64,000 nt of DNA. Origin: Zoogloea oryzae. GTDB lineage: Bacteria; Pseudomonadota; Gammaproteobacteria; Burkholderiales; Rhodocyclaceae. The notes under the pieces are model-generated. The model was given only the letters and a program-made list of their open reading frames with translations, was not told the origin of the DNA and searched no databases. The translations under genes and the position numbers were made by a program. Below are positions 46,137-56,600 of this stretch, piece after piece (within the stretch, counting starts at the first letter, position 1; the number at the start of each line of letters is the position of its first letter). The DNA is taken from the NCBI RefSeq assembly GCF_030161255.1, contig NZ_BSPX01000014.1, positions 5,453 through 69,452 on the forward strand, in the 5' to 3' direction.

Positions 46137-47699
46137 ATGCTCCCGATCCGCCCGCCACGCCCCATCGCCTCCCTCGCCCTCGTGACCGCCATCGCCCTTG
46201 CCGGCTGCGCCGCCGACCCCGTCGCCCGCCCCCGCGGGGAGCCCGGCCAGGCCCGTCCGCCCGCGGCCACCGGCCTGCTGGCCGACGCCGAGGCGCAGGT
46301 GCGCCGGGATCACGGGCCCGACCGCTCCGGCTTTCATCTCCTCGACCGCAACGAAGACGGCCTGCGCTGGCGCCTCGCGCTGATGGACGCCGCCACCCGC
46401 AGCCTCGACCTGCAGTACTACGTGTGGTGGGCCGACGAGAGCGGCGAGCTGCTGATGAAGCACGTCATCGACGCCGCCAACCGCGGCGTGAAGGTGCGCC
46501 TGATCCTCGACGACCTGTCCACCATCCTCAAGGATGCCGCCCAGGTGGCCGAGCGCGACGAAGCCATGGCCCGCCTCAACGCCCATCCCAACATCGAGAT
46601 CCGCCTCTTCAACACCTGGAACCGGCGTGGCCTGGGCGGGCGCAGCTACGAATTCATCGAGCGCATGGAGCGCATCAATCACCGCATGCACAACAAGCTG
46701 ATGGTGGCCGACAACCGGGCGGCGATCATCGGCGGGCGCAACATCGGCAACGAATACTTCGGCCTGTCACCCGAGTTCAACTTCCGCGACCTGGACGTGC
46801 TGGGCATCGGCCCGGTGGCCCGGCAGGCGTCCCAGGTGTTCGACAGTTTCTGGAACAGCGAGTGGGTGACGCCGGTCGGCGGCCTGGGCGTCGATGCCAC
46901 CACGGCCGACCTGCGCCGCGACTACGCCCCGCTACGCCGGCGGCTCGCCAGCGCCGAGGCGATCACCCGCTTCCGGCTCGACCCGGCCGACCGGGGCCCG
47001 GCCATCCGCGCCCTCCTCCCGCAGCTGCACCCCGGCACCAGCCAGGTGCACTCCGACAAGCCGGACCTCGACGTGCCGCGCCACCACATGCCCAAGGCGA
47101 TCCGCCAGCTGGTGAGCACCACCCGCAGCGAGCTCATCATCACCAACGCCTACATCATCCCCGACGAGGCCGCGGTGGCCGAGCTCAAGGCCCTCGGCGG
47201 GCGCGGCGCGAAGGTGCGGGTGCTCACCAACTCCCTGTCGTCCCACGACGTGCCAGCCGTGAACAGCCACTACAAGGCCTGGCGTCGGCCGCTCATCGAG
47301 GCCGGGGTCGAGCTGCACGAAACCCGCGCTGACGCCGCCATCCAGCCGCTGCTGGTGGATACGCCGCCCACCCGCGCCGAGTTCATGGGCCTGCACGTAA
47401 AGGCAATGGTGGTGGATCGCCAGCGGGTTTTCATCGGCTCGATGAACCTCGACCCCCGCTCGGCCCACATTAACAGCGAGATGGGCGTCATCATCGACAG
47501 CCCGGGCCTGGCCGGCGAGCTGGCCGCCGCCATGGAGCGCGACATGCAACCCGACAACGCCTGGCGGGTGAGCCTTGCCGACGACGGCAGCCCGCGCTGG
47601 CAGGCCGGCGACCAGACCCTCGACGCCCAGCCCGCGCGCAGCCTGTGGCAACGGGTTCAGGACGTCATCTTCATGGCCTTCCCGCGGGATCTTTACTGA
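46137..47699 (+). CDS. Phospholipase D family lipoprotein (ClsC-like)
   Basis: 520 residues from ATG 46137, set by AGGA nine bases upstream. A lipoprotein signal ends at IALAGC (Cys24). Two HKD motifs, HNKLMVAD (about 198) and HVKAMVVD (about 422), each followed by IGGRN/IGSMN, make the catalytic centre of the phospholipase D superfamily. Layout and length resemble cardiolipin synthase ClsC/YmdC proteins, which transfer phosphatidyl groups. Membrane-attached by the lipid anchor. It converges on and overlaps the phosphoesterase gene by seven bases. Confidence 0.87.
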   Translation: MLPIRPPRPIASLALVTAIALAGCAADPVARPRGEPGQARPPAATGLLADAEAQVRRDHGPDRSGFHLLDRNEDGLRWRLALMDAATRSLDLQYYVWWADESGELLMKHVIDAANRGVKVRLILDDLSTILKDAAQVAERDEAMARLNAHPNIEIRLFNTWNRRGLGGRSYEFIERMERINHRMHNKLMVADNRAAIIGGRNIGNEYFGLSPEFNFRDLDVLGIGPVARQASQVFDSFWNSEWVTPVGGLGVDATTADLRRDYAPLRRRLASAEAITRFRLDPADRGPAIRALLPQLHPGTSQVHSDKPDLDVPRHHMPKAIRQLVSTTRSELIITNAYIIPDEAAVAELKALGGRGAKVRVLTNSLSSHDVPAVNSHYKAWRRPLIEAGVELHETRADAAIQPLLVDTPPTRAEFMGLHVKAMVVDRQRVFIGSMNLDPRSAHINSEMGVIIDSPGLAGELAAAMERDMQPDNAWRVSLADDGSPRWQAGDQTLDAQPARSLWQRVQDVIFMAFPRDLY

Positions 47700-49543
47700 G
47701 ACTGAGGCGTCTCCCAGTCCATCCCCACGCTCGCCTCGCTGCGGAAGTAATCGCCCGCCAGGCGCCGGGCCAGGTTGCGCTTGGGCTTGAAACGCTCCGG
47801 CGTCAGCTCGAAATCCTCCTTCGCCGCCAGCACCGCGCGGCAGCTCATGTAGGCCCGCACCCGGGGGTTGTGGAGCTGGTCCATCCGGGTATTGACCCGA
47901 TCCACCAGCTCGGCCTTCTCGCGGAACAGCGCCACGCTCGGCTTGAGCGCCCCGCCCACCGGCGCGGCCAGCAGGGTTTCCACGCAGCCCACCAGCCCTC
48001 CGCCCGGCTGGCACGACAGCGGCAGGCGGCGCGGCTCCAGCCCGTCGCTGTCGGCGCCCAGGTCGATCCGGGCCTGGCGGATCTCCCGCAGCAGCAGGTC
48101 CAGGTAGCGGTGGCCGTGCTCGTACATCAGCGCCTGGCAGCCGTCGCAGTACTTCCACATCGAGGCGTAAAGCCAGTCCATCAGCGAGCCACGGGCTTCC
48201 CGCTGGGCGCTCACCAACTGCAGGTCACGGGCCTTGAGGCGCGCGTCGGGCACCCCGTCGCCAGCGCAGGTGGCGGCCTCCCAGGCAGCCAGCAGTTCGG
48301 CGTCGCTGGCCGGCGGCGTGCCCCGGTTGGGCATCAGCGCCGCCACCACCTTCAGGCGTCGGGCCGCCTCGTCGTATTCGAAGTGGATCTGCCGGTAGGC
48401 AACCGGCCAGTCCGACAGCGAGCTGACGTTGAGCTCCAGCATCGGCCGCCCAGCCACCCGGTGCATGGTCCAGAACCCGCTGTGGGTGTGGGCCGAGAGG
48501 TACACCAGCGGGTGATCGGCCCGCGCCATCAGGCTTTCGATGCGCTGCCGGGTCCGCCCGCCCAGTGCCCGCCAGTTGTGATGGCCGGCAAACACCACGA
48601 TGTCGCCCCGCGCCCGGGCTTCCTCCATCCACGGCATCGCCGCGTCGATCTGGTCGGCCTGCACGCGGCCCACGTCGCCCGGGCTCTCGCCCCGCAGCAC
48701 GTCGAACGTGCCCACCAGCACCGACAGCTGGTTGGTGTCCAGCCCGATCAGCTTCACCTGGCGCTTCGCCCCGGGCGCAGGTGGCAGGCGCAGCTTCTGC
48801 ACGATGAAGGAGCTGGCGTAGCGGTTCTCCGGGGTGAGGTGGGCCTCCACCGCCTCGACGAAACCATCGGGCCGGGGGTTCTTCCAGCCGAAATGGCCGT
48901 CCCGCGTCTCCTGGTTGAAGACGAAGCCCTGCAGCCGGCCGCGGCCGCGGATCAAGCCGTCGAGATAGCTGTCGATGAAATCGTCCTTCGAGAACGCGGT
49001 GCGCTGGTCCGGCGGCGCCTGACGCTCGTCGCTCAGCCACAGGCCGCGCCGGCAGGCCCTGTCCCAGCGGGCGCTGTCGGGGTCGCGGACGATATCCGCC
49101 ACGTTGTAGTTGAAGATGCCGAAGAGCAGGCCGTCGTGGTTGCCGGGCAGGATCGCCCCGGGCTGGCGGGCCAGCTCGAACACCTTCTGCAGGCGCTGGG
49201 CCTCGGAATGACAGGACACGTCGAGCAGATCGCCCAGATGCAGCAGCGGCATGTCCGGGTGGCGGGTGAGCACCGTCTCGAAGATCTTGCGGCCGAAGAG
49301 GGGTTGCTCCGGCGGGCGCTGGGCGACTTCGACGTAAGCATCCACCGCGCTGTCGTTGTCGAGCATGGGCATGCCGGTGGCCTCGTGCTCCTGGGTGTCG
49401 CCGACGGCGATGATCGGGGTGGTGAGCGGCTGGTAACGGCCGGCGGCCTCGGGCGGCGGTGGATGGAGCGCGGGCAGACCGGAGCAGCCCGACAGAATGG
49501 CGCCCGCCGCAAGCAGGGCACCGCACAGCAGATACGCGTTCAT
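47693..49543 (-). CDS. Metallophosphoesterase lipoprotein
   Basis: 616 residues from ATG 49543, preceded by GGGGGA. The lipobox LSGC gives Cys20. Calcineurin-type metal motifs are seen: VGDTQEH (about 47), LHLGDLLD (about 102), LPGNHDG (about 133), FAGHHN (about 305) and LSAHTHSGF (about 335). The C-terminal 230 residues have six to eight cysteines and no recognised domain. Attachment to a membrane in the cell envelope is likely. The substrate is unknown. The size is well above simple phosphoesterases. Confidence 0.84.
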   Translation of the reverse strand: MNAYLLCGALLAAGAILSGCSGLPALHPPPPEAAGRYQPLTTPIIAVGDTQEHEATGMPMLDNDSAVDAYVEVAQRPPEQPLFGRKIFETVLTRHPDMPLLHLGDLLDVSCHSEAQRLQKVFELARQPGAILPGNHDGLLFGIFNYNVADIVRDPDSARWDRACRRGLWLSDERQAPPDQRTAFSKDDFIDSYLDGLIRGRGRLQGFVFNQETRDGHFGWKNPRPDGFVEAVEAHLTPENRYASSFIVQKLRLPPAPGAKRQVKLIGLDTNQLSVLVGTFDVLRGESPGDVGRVQADQIDAAMPWMEEARARGDIVVFAGHHNWRALGGRTRQRIESLMARADHPLVYLSAHTHSGFWTMHRVAGRPMLELNVSSLSDWPVAYRQIHFEYDEAARRLKVVAALMPNRGTPPASDAELLAAWEAATCAGDGVPDARLKARDLQLVSAQREARGSLMDWLYASMWKYCDGCQALMYEHGHRYLDLLLREIRQARIDLGADSDGLEPRRLPLSCQPGGGLVGCVETLLAAPVGGALKPSVALFREKAELVDRVNTRMDQLHNPRVRAYMSCRAVLAAKEDFELTPERFKPKRNLARRLAGDYFRSEASVGMDWETPQSQ

Positions 49544-49687
49544 TTTTGATTCCCCCGAGCCACGGGCTGCGGCCCATGGAGGCCGGCCCCGGCTGCTGCC
49601 GGTTGCTCCGGCTTCGGGTTGAAACTCTAGCACGCGCCCCGGCGCGGGCTGCCGCGACCAAACCGTTTTGCGCCGGCCCCCCGTGCC

Positions 49688-49726
49688 AAAAGCACAAAAC
49701 ACGACGGGCGCCACTGGCGCCCGTCG
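49688..49726 (-). terminator. Terminator of the FKBP gene
   Basis: An 11-bp stem of CGACGGGCGCC with a three-base loop is followed on the minus strand by TGTTTTGTGCTTTT. It lies 25 bases beyond the FKBP stop. Confidence 0.8.
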
Positions 49727-49750
49727 ATCATGCGGCGAGGTGCAGCAGGA

Positions 49751-50095
49751 TTAAAGCACGGCCAGCAGTTCCACCTCGAACACCAGCGTGGCGTTCGGCG
49801 GGATCACGCCGCCAGCGCCACGGGCGCCGTAGCCCAGCTGGGGCGGAATGGTCAGCTTGCGGGTGCCGCCCACCTTCATGCCCTGCACGCCTTCGTCCCA
49901 GCCGGCGATCACGCGACGGCCGCCGAGGGGGAACACGAACGGATCGTTGCGATCCTTGCTGGAATCGAACTTGGTGCCGTCGGTCAGCCAGCCGGTGTAA
50001 TGCACCTGGACGTTCTTGCCCGCAACGGCTTCGGCGCCGGTGCCAACCTGGGTATCTTCAATGACGAGGCCGCTCGCCGTGGTTACTTGAGTCAT
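49751..50095 (-). CDS. FKBP-type peptidyl-prolyl cis-trans isomerase
   Basis: 114 residues, a minimal single-domain FKBP with no signal peptide. Active-site residues are in place: VHYTGWL (Tyr about 33), FDSSKDR, FPLGGRRVIAGWDEGV (Trp about 66), and PPQLGYGARG...IPPNATLVFEVEL. It isomerises X-Pro bonds in the cytoplasm during folding. It is transcribed alone toward its own terminator; a repeat-rich gap lies upstream. Confidence 0.95.
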   Translation of the reverse strand: MTQVTTASGLVIEDTQVGTGAEAVAGKNVQVHYTGWLTDGTKFDSSKDRNDPFVFPLGGRRVIAGWDEGVQGMKVGGTRKLTIPPQLGYGARGAGGVIPPNATLVFEVELLAVL

Positions 50096-50175
50096 GGAAC
50101 GCTCCTGTTTGATGAACGGCGGATTCTATCAACCCGACGCACAAAACGCCGCCCCCCGCAGGCGTGACCTGCAGG

Positions 50176-50231
50176 AACCTGCACGCCGCACCTGCACGAA
50201 CCTGCACGCTGAACCTGCACGAACCTGTAGG
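50176..50231. repeat. Short tandem repeat, 23-bp unit
   Basis: A 23-base unit starting AACCTGCACG occurs twice (50176, 50199) with two or three changes, then a 10-base partial unit. ACCTGCACG is repeated four times. It is non-coding, just upstream of the FKBP gene. Confidence 0.75.
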
Positions 50232-50315
50232 TCGGACTTCAGTCCGACAAGCCCGCGCAAAACCAAGCAGAGTCCCGAGGCCAGCGCCCGATGTCGGACT
50301 GAAGTCCGACCTACA
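50226..50315. repeat. REP-like paired inverted repeats
   Basis: A 24-base element (50226-50249) beginning TGTAGGTCGGAC reappears as its exact reverse complement at 50292-50315, 42 bases apart. Each copy itself contains the dyad GTCGGACT...AGTCCGAC. The arrangement is that of a REP doublet (BIME-like) as scattered through many proteobacterial genomes. No REP-associated transposase is nearby. Confidence 0.8.
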
Positions 50316-50347
50316 GTCCGGCCTCCCGCCCCTCACCCTCAACCCGC

Positions 50348-50896
50348 TCAGGCGCCCTTGCGACGCTCCGCAAACACCTTGCGGAACTTGGCCACCTTGG
50401 GCGCCACCACAAACTGGCAGTAGGGCTGGCGGCCGTTACGGGCAAAGTAGTTGTCGTGATAGGGCTCGGCCGGCCAGAAGGTGCCGGCGGGCTCGACCTC
50501 GGTGACGATGGGCGCATCAAACGCCCCCTCGAAGGCCAGCTGCGCGATCTTGGCCCGGGCGATGGCGTCCTGCTCCGGGCTGGTGGTGAAGATCGCCGAC
50601 CGATACTGGGTGCCCACGTCGTTGCCCTGGCGATTGGGCGTGGTCGGATCGTGGATCGCGAAGAAGATGTCGAGCAGATCGGAATAGGCGATCACCGCCG
50701 GATCGAACTCGATGCGCACCGCCTCGGCGTGGCCGGTGTCGCCATCGCACACCCGCTCGTAGCTGGGCGCGTCCAGATGGCCGCCGATATAGCCAGACTG
50801 GGCCGCGCTCACCCCCGCCACATCGAGGAACACCGCCTCGATGCACCAGAAGCAGCCGCCCGCCAGAATGGCGACCTCGTTCGTCTTTTCGCTCAT
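50348..50896 (-). CDS. msrA: Peptide-methionine (S)-S-oxide reductase MsrA
   Basis: 182 residues, GGAGAG upstream. The catalytic motif AGGCFWCIEAVF (Cys15) and the conserved GDTGHAEAV, TPNRQGNDVGTQYRS and EPYHDNYF segments are all present. It reduces methionine sulfoxide in proteins. It follows the DUF2189 gene by 27 bases and is probably co-transcribed with it. Confidence 0.97.
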   Translation of the reverse strand: MSEKTNEVAILAGGCFWCIEAVFLDVAGVSAAQSGYIGGHLDAPSYERVCDGDTGHAEAVRIEFDPAVIAYSDLLDIFFAIHDPTTPNRQGNDVGTQYRSAIFTTSPEQDAIARAKIAQLAFEGAFDAPIVTEVEPAGTFWPAEPYHDNYFARNGRQPYCQFVVAPKVAKFRKVFAERRKGA

Positions 50897-50923
50897 TGTT
50901 GTCTCTCCAGGCTGGGGCTCCGC

Positions 50924-51652
50924 TCAGCCCCCGGCCGGCGGAAAGACCTGAAGATAAAGCAGATCCGACGCAAACGCGAGGCACGGCAGCGACACCAGCA
51001 GGAGCGGCGGAAACAGGATGGTAGCGATGATCGCCCCCGCCAGCAGCACCGCCCACACCAGCATCGGCCTGGGGTTGGTGAACACCCCTCGCACGCTGGC
51101 CGTCACCGCGCCGACCAGCTGAGCCCGGCCATCAAACAGCAGGGGCACCGCAAAAGCGGTGATGTTGAAGACGATGAACGCCAGCACCGCGCCCATCAGG
51201 CTGGTCCACGCATGAAAACGCGCCACCTGGCCTGCATCCGGTGTCGTGCCACCGATCATGAAGCTGTACACCGTGGCAGCATCGGTAAGCCAGATCAGCA
51301 GGAGCAGCGTGCAAACGCCGGCCAGCACCCACAGCCCCCGCGGCGCCTGCCGGAAGCCCGCCAGCACATCCGCAAAACCCGGACGCCGCCCCGCCGCCCC
51401 GGCCCGCCGCAACCCGAAGAACCCCGCGAGCACCGCCGGCCCCACCAGTAGAAAGCCGCCGGCAAAGGGCAGCATCATCGCCGACAACCCGAAATAGGCC
51501 AGCGCCCCGAAGATGCCCAGCCCGATGACCGCGAACACCGCCGCAAACGCGACGGCCGAAGCCGGACGCTCGCGAAACGCCGCCCACCCGTCAGCGACGG
51601 CGGTGAAGACAGTGGCAACGGCGATGCGACAGGGGACAAGCTGATCGGACAT
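50924..51652 (-). CDS. DUF2189-type integral membrane protein
   Basis: 242 residues from ATG 51652 with GGAGGC upstream. About six hydrophobic helices. Family-like features are the GW...F..RP start after a short N-terminus, GGFLLVGPAVLAGFFGLRRA near residue 75, and a long final helix pair. DUF2189 proteins are predicted inner-membrane proteins of unknown function. Upstream of and close to msrA. Confidence 0.78.
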   Translation of the reverse strand: MSDQLVPCRIAVATVFTAVADGWAAFRERPASAVAFAAVFAVIGLGIFGALAYFGLSAMMLPFAGGFLLVGPAVLAGFFGLRRAGAAGRRPGFADVLAGFRQAPRGLWVLAGVCTLLLLIWLTDAATVYSFMIGGTTPDAGQVARFHAWTSLMGAVLAFIVFNITAFAVPLLFDGRAQLVGAVTASVRGVFTNPRPMLVWAVLLAGAIIATILFPPLLLVSLPCLAFASDLLYLQVFPPAGG

Positions 51653-51863
51653 GGAAAGCCTCCGCGGGGTCAGGTCAGGCATCTGGCCTGACGGCTGCAG
51701 CGGGAGCAATGATCTGGGTCAAGGGCGCCGGGCCGACCACGCGCCACAGGCCCGGAGCGGCCCGCAGGGCGCCGATCCACGCGTTACGGAACCATCCGGA
51801 ACGAACCCGGCCGAACGTACAATCCTGCGTCGCGCCTGCGATCAAACCCTCACAGAGGTGCCC

Positions 51864-52679
51864 GTGAACCTGCTCTCCCGCAACAACGTCACCGTGACCG
51901 GCAACCCGGCAGCAGCGCGAACGATCATCTTCATCAACGGCCTGGGCACCGACCAGAGCAGCTGGAACCAGATCACCCCGGCCTTTGCCGGCGACTACCG
52001 GCTGGTGTGTTTCGACAACACCGGCAGCCTGCCGTCGACGCAGCCGTATTTTCTTGAACACCAGCTGCGCTACCTGAACATCAAGGGCTACGCCGCGGAT
52101 CTGCTCGAGATCTGCACCGCCCTCGAACTGGACGGCGCCCGCACCACGCTGGTGGGGCATTCCATGGGCGGCATGGCCGGATTGCTGGCTTCCGTCGAGC
52201 GACCCGCGCAGTTCGAGCGGATCGTGCTGATCGGCGCATCGCCGCGCTACGCCAACACCGACGGGTATTCGGGCGGCTTCTCGGTGGACGACATCAATTC
52301 GGTCTACAAGGCCGTACGCCTCAACTACACCGAATGGTCCCTGGGGCTCGCCGCTGCCGCCATGGGCAACCCCGACCGCCCGATGCTGGCAGCGCGCTTT
52401 GCCGAATCCATCGCCCGCATCCCGCCGGAGCTGATGCTCACCATCCTGTGCTCCCTGCTGCAGACCGACCAGCGGGACGAGCTTGCCAAGGTGCGCGTAC
52501 CTGCCCTGCTGGTGCAATCGCAGGAAGACTTTTTCGTTCCCCTCGCGGTGGCCGAATACATGCACGCGAACATCCCCGGCAGCCGGCTCACCCTGATCGA
52601 CGCCAAGGGACACCTGCCCCACATCAGCGATCCGGATAAGGTGGTGGAGGCGATCAAGGGGTTTGTCGGCGGGGCCTGA
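51864..52679 (+). CDS. Alpha/beta hydrolase, RsbQ-like
   Basis: 271 residues from a GTG with AGAGG upstream. It has FINGLGTDQSSW (oxyanion region, about 23-34), the nucleophile GHSMGGMAG (Ser about 97), and GHLPHIS (His about 248); the acid is probably in VQSQEDFFVP. Length, SWN..TP and the LL..N..R-type start resemble RsbQ/KAI2 hydrolases, which act on small signalling molecules in stress pathways. No PAS phosphatase partner is beside it here. Confidence 0.88.
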   Translation: MNLLSRNNVTVTGNPAAARTIIFINGLGTDQSSWNQITPAFAGDYRLVCFDNTGSLPSTQPYFLEHQLRYLNIKGYAADLLEICTALELDGARTTLVGHSMGGMAGLLASVERPAQFERIVLIGASPRYANTDGYSGGFSVDDINSVYKAVRLNYTEWSLGLAAAAMGNPDRPMLAARFAESIARIPPELMLTILCSLLQTDQRDELAKVRVPALLVQSQEDFFVPLAVAEYMHANIPGSRLTLIDAKGHLPHISDPDKVVEAIKGFVGGA

Positions 52680-52686
52680 TCGTCAG

Positions 52687-52715
52687 GCGCTGCAGCCGAT
52701 GGGCTGCAGCGCTTT
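52687..52715 (+). terminator. Terminator of the hydrolase gene
   Basis: GCGCTGCAGCC, a GATG loop and GGCTGCAGCGC form a perfect 11-bp stem followed by TTTC, seven bases after the stop. Confidence 0.75.
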
Positions 52716-52807
52716 CTAGCCCCCTGTCGCGCCGGCAAAGAGAATCGGGACACCCGGCTCACGGCTCCGGAACCGTGACGCTGCAACACCGACAGGAGCC
52801 GACCGTG

Positions 52808-53515
52808 ATGCGTTCTCCGTCAGACGAAACCGGGCCAACACAGTGCGGCACGGGCACCGCAAACCTGCGCCGAGCCGGCCTTTTCTGCGGCCTGCTGGCC
52901 CCGTTGCTCTGGGCTGCCGCAATCCTCCTTGCCGGGGAGCTGCGCCCCGGCTTCGATCATGTCAGCCAGTACATCAGCGAACTCGGCGAACGTGACAGTT
53001 CGACCGGGACCTTCATGCGCTTCGGCGGCTTTATTGCGAGTGGAATCCTGATCGTCGGTTATGCGGCTGCGTTTTACGCGACGGCGGCACGCATCAGCGA
53101 TCGTCCCCGGCTTGCCCTGCTCGTCGCGGCCCTCATCGCGGTGGACGGCCTCGGCCGTATCGGCGCGGGAATCTTCTCCTGCGAACCCGGCTGTGCAGCA
53201 CCGGAAGTGCTCAGCCAGAGGCTGCACGGACTGTCGGCAACGAGTGCCTTCCTCGCACTCGCCGCGGCCGCGCTGCTTGGCGCCCTTCTTTTTCGCGGTG
53301 ATGCGAGGCTGCAGCCGCTCAGTGCCTACTCGTTTGCTTCCGGGTGTGCCGGCCTGATCTTTCTCGCACTGATGTCGGCGAGCGAGGCTACGCATGTCCA
53401 CACCGGCCTCTATGAACGGCTCGCTTCGGGGGCGCTCACGCTGTGGATTTTCATGACGGCATGGAGGCTGCGAATGCTCTGCTGCGACAAGACGGCGGAC
53501 GAGCGCACCCGTTAG
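52808..53515 (+). CDS. DUF998 family membrane protein
   Basis: 235 residues from ATG 52808, with AGGAG ten bases upstream (GTG 52805 also possible). Six hydrophobic helices are visible. The first is followed by FDHVSQYISELGERDSSTG, the hallmark loop of DUF998 proteins. Function unknown. The gap after it to 53682 holds no recognised feature. Confidence 0.85.
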   Translation: MRSPSDETGPTQCGTGTANLRRAGLFCGLLAPLLWAAAILLAGELRPGFDHVSQYISELGERDSSTGTFMRFGGFIASGILIVGYAAAFYATAARISDRPRLALLVAALIAVDGLGRIGAGIFSCEPGCAAPEVLSQRLHGLSATSAFLALAAAALLGALLFRGDARLQPLSAYSFASGCAGLIFLALMSASEATHVHTGLYERLASGALTLWIFMTAWRLRMLCCDKTADERTR

Positions 53516-53682
53516 CCAGCGGCCCCCACGGCAGTCTTCCTGCAGGCGGGCGGTGACATCAAGCTCGTCGCGGGGATGTCGCGGTTGATCCTGCGGCGGG
53601 GTGAAGCCACGCGAGGCGCATCCCGAATGGACACCGGCGGCCTGCCGGGATGGGCGGTTGCCCCAAAGCACTGGCCAGGGGC

Positions 53683-56600
53683 CTACTTGAACGACAGCGT
53701 AAACACCGCGTCCAGCGCGTTCTCGCTGCCCGCCCGGCCGATGACGGCGATGCGGCGGGTGAGCTGGTAGGTGAGCTTGACGATGCTCGACGTGCCCGAG
53801 ATGCTCTGCTCGAAGGAGAGCATGGCCCGCGCAGAGAGGCGCTTGCCGATGGTGATGACCTGCCCGGGCACGCTGTCGATGTTGCTGGACGACGCGCTGG
53901 AGGCGGTGCCGGTGACACTGCCGGTGGCGACGCTGCTGGTCTGCACGCGGCTGCGGCCATCGACGCTGGACCCGAACGAGATCTCGTCGAAGCCCAGCGC
54001 GCGGGCGAGGCTGGCGGACATGCCGCTGCCTGAATCGCCGAGCAGGGCCTGGGCGGCGGGCACCAGCAGCGCCATTTCGCCGCCGGAGCCTTGATCGGGC
54101 GGACGGCCGAGGACGATCCAGCCGAGCTTTTCCGGGTCGGGCACGTTGGGCTCCGACACCAGCCGCACCAGCGGCCGGCGGGCCGTGCCGGTGATGCCCA
54201 CTCCGGCCTCGACGGTGAGGCCCTTGCGCAGCGCCACCACGTTGAGGCCAGGATTGGCCACCGGGCCGTTGAAGGTGATGATGCCCTTCTCGATGCTGAG
54301 CTTCTGGCCGTAGCCCTCATACACCCCGCCCACGGTGGTGATGGTGCCGGTGGCCGCCAGCGGCCGGCCCGGCCCGGAGGCCAGCCGCAGATCGCCGGCG
54401 AGGCGGGTGTCGAGACCCAGAGCGCGCACGTAGAGCGCGTCGCCCAGGCCGATCGCCAGATCCACCGACATGCTGAAGGGGCTGGCCTGGGGCTTGGCGC
54501 CCCGGGCAGGGTCGAGCACAACCACGTCTTCGCCCAGACTGGGCGGCGGCGTGCGGGAGAGCTCGACGAAGCCCGCATCGGCCGCCAGCCGGCCCTTGAG
54601 GTGGGCGGAGTTCCAGCCGGTGGCGAGCTCGCCCTCGCCGCTCAGCACCAGCCACTGATCCACCCGCTGAAGGAGCGGCAGGCGGTCGGCGCGGAAGTCG
54701 AAATGGCCTTCGCCGGTGGCGAGCTGCACCTGGCCCTTGGCCTTGAGGGTGCCCGGCGTGGCGGTGAGCCGGGCCAGGTCGATGCGCCCTTCGCGGGGTT
54801 TGACCCGGTTGGGTGAGACGAAGCTGAATTCCTCGAGGTTGAGCCGGTCGCGGTTGAAGTCGAGCTGCAGGGTGCCGCCGGAGAGGTGCAGCCCCTGGTC
54901 GGCCATCACGAAGGAAAGCTTGTCGCCCCGGATGCGGCCGGCGGCTTCGGGGCTGGCCGGGGTGCCGGCGAGGGAGAATTCGCCCTTCAGGCTGCCGTCG
55001 GTCTTGAGGTTCTGATCGGCCAGCGGGCCGGCCCAGGCGATGGAGGGGATGTCGAGCCGCGCAGAGCCCAGCAGGGGCGCGCCGGGCACCAGCCGCACGG
55101 GGAAGGCGGCGATGCGCTCGGCCAGCGCGGTGCCGGCGCCCGATGCGCTGCCCAGCCGGCTGCCGTGGGCCGAGAAGCCGAAGGCGATGCGGTTGGACGC
55201 GGCGCTCACGGTGAGCTGCAGCTCGTCCAGCCCCAGCTGCACCGGCGAATCGCCCTGCAGTTCCAGATCGCCGCTTTCGCGGAAGACGCGCACGAGACCA
55301 TTCACCTGCTCGCCGATGTCCACGTTCCATTCGCCGCCGATCTGCAGCGAGTTGCCGCGGGACTGCACCTTTCGGGTGGCCGGATCGAGATTCACCCCGA
55401 CCTGCACGCCGCTGACGCTGCCCCGGGCGACCAGATGCCGGGCCTGCCAGCGGGTCTCGTCGAGCCGGAAACGCCCGCCGGCCACGCCGCGCACTTCGGC
55501 CGCGCCCAGGGTGATCTCCTCGGCGGACAGCAGCAGGGGCGCCGGCGCGGCAAGGGTGAGGCGATCGTCGCCACGCAGCTGGAAGCTCTCGAGCCGGCCC
55601 TGCCAGCGGGGACCGTCGGAGAGCGCTCCGGCCAGGGTGGCGACGACGGAAGTGGAGCCGTTGGCATAGGCCTCCAGCCGGGCGGTGTTGGCGGCGCGGG
55701 TGCCGTCGAAGACGAAGCTCGCCCGACGCAGCAGCGCGTCGCTGGCGCTGCCGTCCTTGGCCGGCGTGCGCAGGCCGGCCACCGACAGGGCCACGGCGAT
55801 GCTGCCGTTTCGGCCCTCGGCGATGCGGCCCTGGCCGTTGGCGGCGTCGATGCGGACGCCACCAACGGCGAGTTGCTCGGCGGTGAGCTCGAAATCCCCC
55901 GCCGGGTGATCGATGCTGCCCCGGAGCACGCCAGCCAGGCGCAGCTTGCCCCCGAGGCCGTGGCCGAGGGCGGCAAGCGCCGGGGCGTCGAGGTTCAGGT
56001 CGAGGGCATCGCCGGGCTTGCCGTAGCGGCCCTTGGCGACGAGCCGGTTGCCGGCCAGGGTGAGGGCCACATCGGCATCGGCAAGGCGCATGCCCTCGAC
56101 CGCCAGCACGCCGCGGCCGGCCAGGGGCTTACCTTCGAGAGTGCTGGGCGCCAGATCGAAATCGAGCCGCCCGGCGAGCTGGGGCGCACGCTTGCCCTTG
56201 AGGGTGAAACGGGTGTTGAGGTCGGCGGTGGGCGCGGTGGTCACAAAGGCGCGGGGGTCGAAGCGGTCGAGCCGGCCGGTGGCTTCGAAGGCGCCGGCGG
56301 CATCCAGTGCCAGCTTGCCGGTGGCCTCCAACTTGGCGGCGCGGGCGGTGGCGAGGAGCTTGTCGATGGTGACGAGGCCGGCAGCGTGGCGGGCGTCGAG
56401 GCGCAGGGCGAGCTGCGGGTCGCGCAGGTCGGCGCTGAGGGTCTGCACATCGGCGTCGGCGGTGGCGTCGATGCGGCCGGCGATTCGGGTGGTCACAGCG
56501 CGTTTGTCGAGCTTGCGGGCGTCGAGGTTGCTGATGCGCAGTCCGGCATCGACCTTGCCGAAGCCGGCAGCGGGCTCGGTGGCAGTACCGGGCTTGGGCG

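Noticed and set aside
50176..50315. Possible CRISPR array
   Set aside because: Only two and a half tandem units without spacers, plus one inverted pair; no cas genes.
53559..54578. 339-codon minus-strand frame overlapping the end of tamB
   Set aside because: Ser/Ala/Arg-rich frame shift of tamB with no start signal.
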